DNA from: a virus
DNA length: 32,394 bases
Virus record (IMG/VR): IMGVR_UViG_3300013306_000372
Location: 1-32,394 of that record
Reading direction: 5' to 3' (one strand)
The first letter of the stretch is position 1; the number at the start of each line of letters is the position of its first letter. Made by a program: the position numbers and the translations under genes. Shown here piece by piece: positions 30,414-32,394 of the stretch. The notes beneath the pieces are model-generated. The model was not told where the DNA came from, did not search any database, and worked only from the letters and a program-made list of their open reading frames with translations.

Positions 30414-32033
30414 CTAGCCCCAGTCCTCACTCGCCACCCAGTCGCCTGATTTCCTATGGATCCGAAGCAACCGGTGCTGTCCCGTGCGCGAGAATAGTTG
30501 CACATCGATGAATAGACCCTCTCGGTCGGTTGCGTCCACACCCCGCATGAAAATAACGATGCGACTGAATGTGTCCATAACCAACTGCCTGACACTATCT
30601 CTTGCTCCGTAATCTCCCGTCTCCACCTGGGCAGCCAGATCCGCCCATCGCTCAGCCTGGGCTGGTTGAGCGGCCCCTGCCGACATTGAACTCACTTCGT
30701 ATTCCAATGTTGAAACGCTTTGCTCAGCATCTCTAAGCTGTGATTCCAACTCCCTTGCCTTACGGACAAAGGCTAGAGGGGCGGCGCCACTCTCGTCTGC
30801 TAAAAGCGCATCAGTCACCTTGCCCAACTGACTCGTGATCTTCACAACAGCCGCCCTTGCATTCACAAGTTCACGATGGACAGCCTGACCGTCATCGCTT
30901 GGCTGCATCAGTCGCTGCAGGTTGAGCTGATCCGTGCAGAACTTGAGTAATGCTTGCTCAATTGGGACAACGCTGCAGCTGCCGCCGGCAGAGCAACCGC
31001 CGTTTTTGCTGTAAGAAGTGCAGTGCAACCTGCGATTGCCATCTGCAATGCTTCCATCAACACGCCTACGCTTCATTATGTTTTGCGCCACTAGCGCTGT
31101 GCCGCAGTAGCCACAGTAGGCCAATCCGACCCCGGTTATGATGCCTGGTATCTCCCCGGCTCCTCGACGACGCAACCGTTGACCCGCAAGGTGCTGCAGA
31201 TCATTCCATTCTTCATCTGACAGGATTCGCGGGTAGTACTCTTCGAGCTCGTAATCCTCGCCCTCCAGACTCAGTCTTTTGACACCGCGCAACGCAGGCA
31301 GCTTGATCGTCCGGTAAATCTGTAGTCCGGAGATTCCTCCCTCCGTCAGTTGAAATCCTTCTTCATGCATGATGTTTGCAGCACGGCCGGCACCGAGACC
31401 CAAACGGTAAAGCTCAAGAGCCCGCTTCACAGCAGCGACACGCTCTGGGATCAACTCCCACCCATCATTGGTCAAGCGTACCCACTGTGGGTCTTTACCG
31501 TTGCGGATCACGCCACGGAACGAACCCGACAACCACCCTTCACATTGACGACGGATTGCGGCTTTAACTCTCTTGCTCTTGGTGTCGGACTCTTCATGCG
31601 CCCTTATCATCACCAGGAGCGAATAAACCAAGTCCATAGGCTGAGCTTTCAAACCAGCCCTGTTGTACTCGCGGCCGTCGCTTGCGGTAACGACGGTAAT
31701 ACCTGCATTGATAATCTGGGCCAATTGAGCCTGAGCTTGAATAGGCTCTGCTCGACTCAAGCGGTCCAGGCCTTCCACCACCAGAACTGATCCACTAGCA
31801 ATCCGGCCGTCCTCGATCGCCCGAAGGAAAACCCCCAATGCCCCTTGTTTCACATGACGCTGGTGGTAGGCAGACAACCCTTCGTCTTTCAGTGTCAGCG
31901 TGGCGTCCAATGCCATGCCTCGTTCTGCGGCCCAGGACGCAGCGTAGGCAAGTTGGCGATCGGCACTGCTCCCTACTGCTTGGCGCGGATCCGAGAATCG
32001 CAGATAGCTATAAACTTGCCCGGTCATTTTCAT
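30414..32033 (-). CDS. int: Large serine recombinase, phage integrase
   Basis: This 539-residue protein has a resolvase/invertase catalytic domain at about 5-155 with nucleophile Ser14 (YSYLRFSDPRQ) and the VVEGLDRLSR motif at 85-94. The Recombinase domain is at about 185-290. A zinc ribbon has Cys307/Cys310 and Cys338/Cys347, and a coiled-coil-like helical stretch runs at about 385-450. It would cut attB in rimO and attP with 2-bp overhangs and exchange strands; excision needs a directionality factor I could not identify. The gene lies next to attR and reads toward the phage interior. P2-like phages normally use tyrosine integrases, so this module appears exchanged. Start 32033 has no strong Shine-Dalgarno; Met3 is an alternative. 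Confidence 0.95.
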   Translation of the reverse strand: MKMTGQVYSYLRFSDPRQAVGSSADRQLAYAASWAAERGMALDATLTLKDEGLSAYHQRHVKQGALGVFLRAIEDGRIASGSVLVVEGLDRLSRAEPIQAQAQLAQIINAGITVVTASDGREYNRAGLKAQPMDLVYSLLVMIRAHEESDTKSKRVKAAIRRQCEGWLSGSFRGVIRNGKDPQWVRLTNDGWELIPERVAAVKRALELYRLGLGAGRAANIMHEEGFQLTEGGISGLQIYRTIKLPALRGVKRLSLEGEDYELEEYYPRILSDEEWNDLQHLAGQRLRRRGAGEIPGIITGVGLAYCGYCGTALVAQNIMKRRRVDGSIADGNRRLHCTSYSKNGGCSAGGSCSVVPIEQALLKFCTDQLNLQRLMQPSDDGQAVHRELVNARAAVVKITSQLGKVTDALLADESGAAPLAFVRKARELESQLRDAEQSVSTLEYEVSSMSAGAAQPAQAERWADLAAQVETGDYGARDSVRQLVMDTFSRIVIFMRGVDATDREGLFIDVQLFSRTGQHRLLRIHRKSGDWVASEDWG

Positions 32034-32127
32034 GGTGAAACACCAGCATTGCTACCACATCCAGAGACGTCCTTTCGTCCTTCCAGTGCTTCAATAGCGG
32101 ACACTCCCTGACACTCCTTAAACATGA

Positions 32128-32142
32128 GAACAATACTTGTTC
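32128..32142. repeat. Inverted repeat upstream of int and rimO
   Basis: GAACAA-TAC-TTGTTC is a perfect 6-bp inverted repeat with a 3-bp centre, in the 199-bp region between the divergent int and rimO starts. It could be a regulator site for int. A short ACAATTGT palindrome lies at 32146-32153. Confidence 0.5.
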
Positions 32143-32155
32143 GCGACAATTGTTT

Positions 32156-32184
32156 TTGCGCATTTTTTGATCAACGCTTAGAAT
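32156..32184 (+). promoter_or_regulatory. Candidate phage-borne promoter driving rebuilt rimO
   Basis: TTGCGC (32156-32161) and TAGAAT (32179-32184) are separated by 17 bp and point at the rimO start 49 bp downstream. This DNA is on the phage side of attR, so it would replace the host promoter left at the other end. Confidence 0.55.
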
Positions 32185-32232
32185 CGCGCGCCACGAAATT
32201 CGGCCAGGGCGAACCCTGCAGGTAGTAAGTAT

Positions 32233-32394
32233 ATGAGTAATAATCCACGTGTAGGGTTTGTATCGCTAGGGTGCCCCAAAGCACTGGTCGACTCCGAGCG
32301 CATCCTTACCCAGCTGCGCATGGAAGGCTATGACGTTGTGTCCACTTACGAGGACGCCGATGTCGTGGTGGTCAACACCTGCGGCTTCATCGAC
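32233..32394 (+). CDS. rimO: rimO, ribosomal protein S12 methylthiotransferase with phage-supplied start (partial)
   Basis: The frame from ATG 32233 reads [20 protein letters not shown] and continues through [15 protein letters not shown] to the window end (54 codons). The CPK and NTCGF motifs contain cysteines of the N-terminal Fe-S (UPF0004) domain. RimO is a radical-SAM enzyme that adds a methylthio group to an aspartate of S12. The first 12 or so residues lie in phage DNA and replace MSTTPAPANPKVGFVS of the displaced start, with synonymous codons in the conserved part. The enzyme should therefore remain functional in the lysogen. The Shine-Dalgarno is weak (AGG eleven bases upstream). Confidence 0.93.
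   Translation, partial: MSNNPRVGFVSLGCPKALVDSERILTQLRMEGYDVVSTYEDADVVVVNTCGFID
32260..32281. other. attR: attR core within rimO
   Basis: Matches attL (107-128) at 18 of 22 positions; the differences are synonymous in the rimO frame. The host reading frame continues directly after it (A-L-V-D-S-E-R). Confidence 0.8.

Larger units (their letters stand above)
107..32281. mobile_element. Prophage integrated in rimO (P2/K139-like virion genes, serine integrase, RepA-like replication)
   Basis: The element is bounded by related 22-bp sequences at 107-128 and 32260-32281, both lying in the rimO N-terminal coding region. Between them is a full set of head, tail, lysis, early, repressor and integrase genes, with no obvious disruption of any essential gene. 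Head genes follow P2 order, with terminase and portal divergent from scaffold and capsid. The tail includes DUF2586, DUF2590 and DUF2597 proteins typical of Vibrio phage K139-type relatives. The integrase is a large serine recombinase next to the right end, as expected for the gene beside attP. The element looks intact and potentially inducible; that is an inference from gene content only. Confidence 0.95.

Noticed and set aside
1-32394. CRISPR arrays, tRNA genes, insertion sequences
   Set aside because: No regularly spaced repeats, tRNA-like cloverleaf or transposase pattern was seen on reading.

Overview
The window is one nearly complete prophage of about 32.2 kb inserted in the 5' end of rimO (ribosomal protein S12 methylthiotransferase). 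The host is most likely a Pseudomonas. The RimO N-terminus reads as a Pseudomonas-type protein, GC is high, and the prophage has a DUF1654 gene and a K139/P2-like tail of a kind common in Pseudomonas prophages. The left end holds the host's original rimO start, cut after 23 codons (65-136). The right end holds a rebuilt rimO (32233 to the window end) whose start codon, first residues and probably promoter come from the phage. A 22-bp core occurs at both ends (107-128 and 32260-32281). Its four mismatches are all at synonymous third codon positions.

Layout from left to right: (1) 137-5002 is plus-strand cargo: a DUF2971 protein, a umuD/umuC pair behind a perfect LexA box, and a DUF5677-like protein whose ribosome binding site lies in a hairpin. 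(2) 5020-22455 is a long minus-strand late operon, read from the scaffold/protease end. It runs gpO, gpN, gpM, gpL, gpR, gpS, sheath (DUF2586), tube (DUF2597), a small DksA/TraR zinc finger, a lysis block (coiled-coil membrane protein, SAR-type lysozyme, Rz with embedded Rz1), the tail chaperone with a programmed -1 frameshift, tape measure, DUF2590, gpJ, gpI, tail fibre, fibre assembly, two unassigned proteins, gpD-like hub and gpV-like spike. (3) 22618-25453 carries the divergent terminase (gpP) and portal (gpQ), followed by an Ogr/Delta-type late activator. (4) 25787-26489 is non-coding and rich in inverted repeats. (5) 26490-29111 is the early and lysogeny region: a RepA-like replication initiator, an unassigned gene and a lambda Cro homologue on the minus strand, divergent from a lambda CI-like S24 repressor. 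(6) 29164-30346 holds two unassigned small genes under an operator-controlled promoter and an SOS-boxed DUF1654 gene. (7) 30414-32033 is a large serine recombinase next to attR.

How it works together: the virion module is P2/K139-like, but the control, replication and integration modules are not. The replication gene looks like an IncFII-type plasmid RepA rather than the P2 rolling-circle gpA. The switch is organised like lambda OR/PRM/PR: three 15-bp operator positions at exact 24-bp spacing, and a cI start codon placed at the predicted transcription start. The same operator motif recurs at 30023-30037 and 30077-30091. The repressor keeps the Ala-Gly cleavage site and Ser/Lys dyad, and umuDC and the DUF1654 gene have LexA boxes, so DNA damage should induce the phage and its mutagenesis cargo together. 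All functional assignments come from reading the sequence without database searches.
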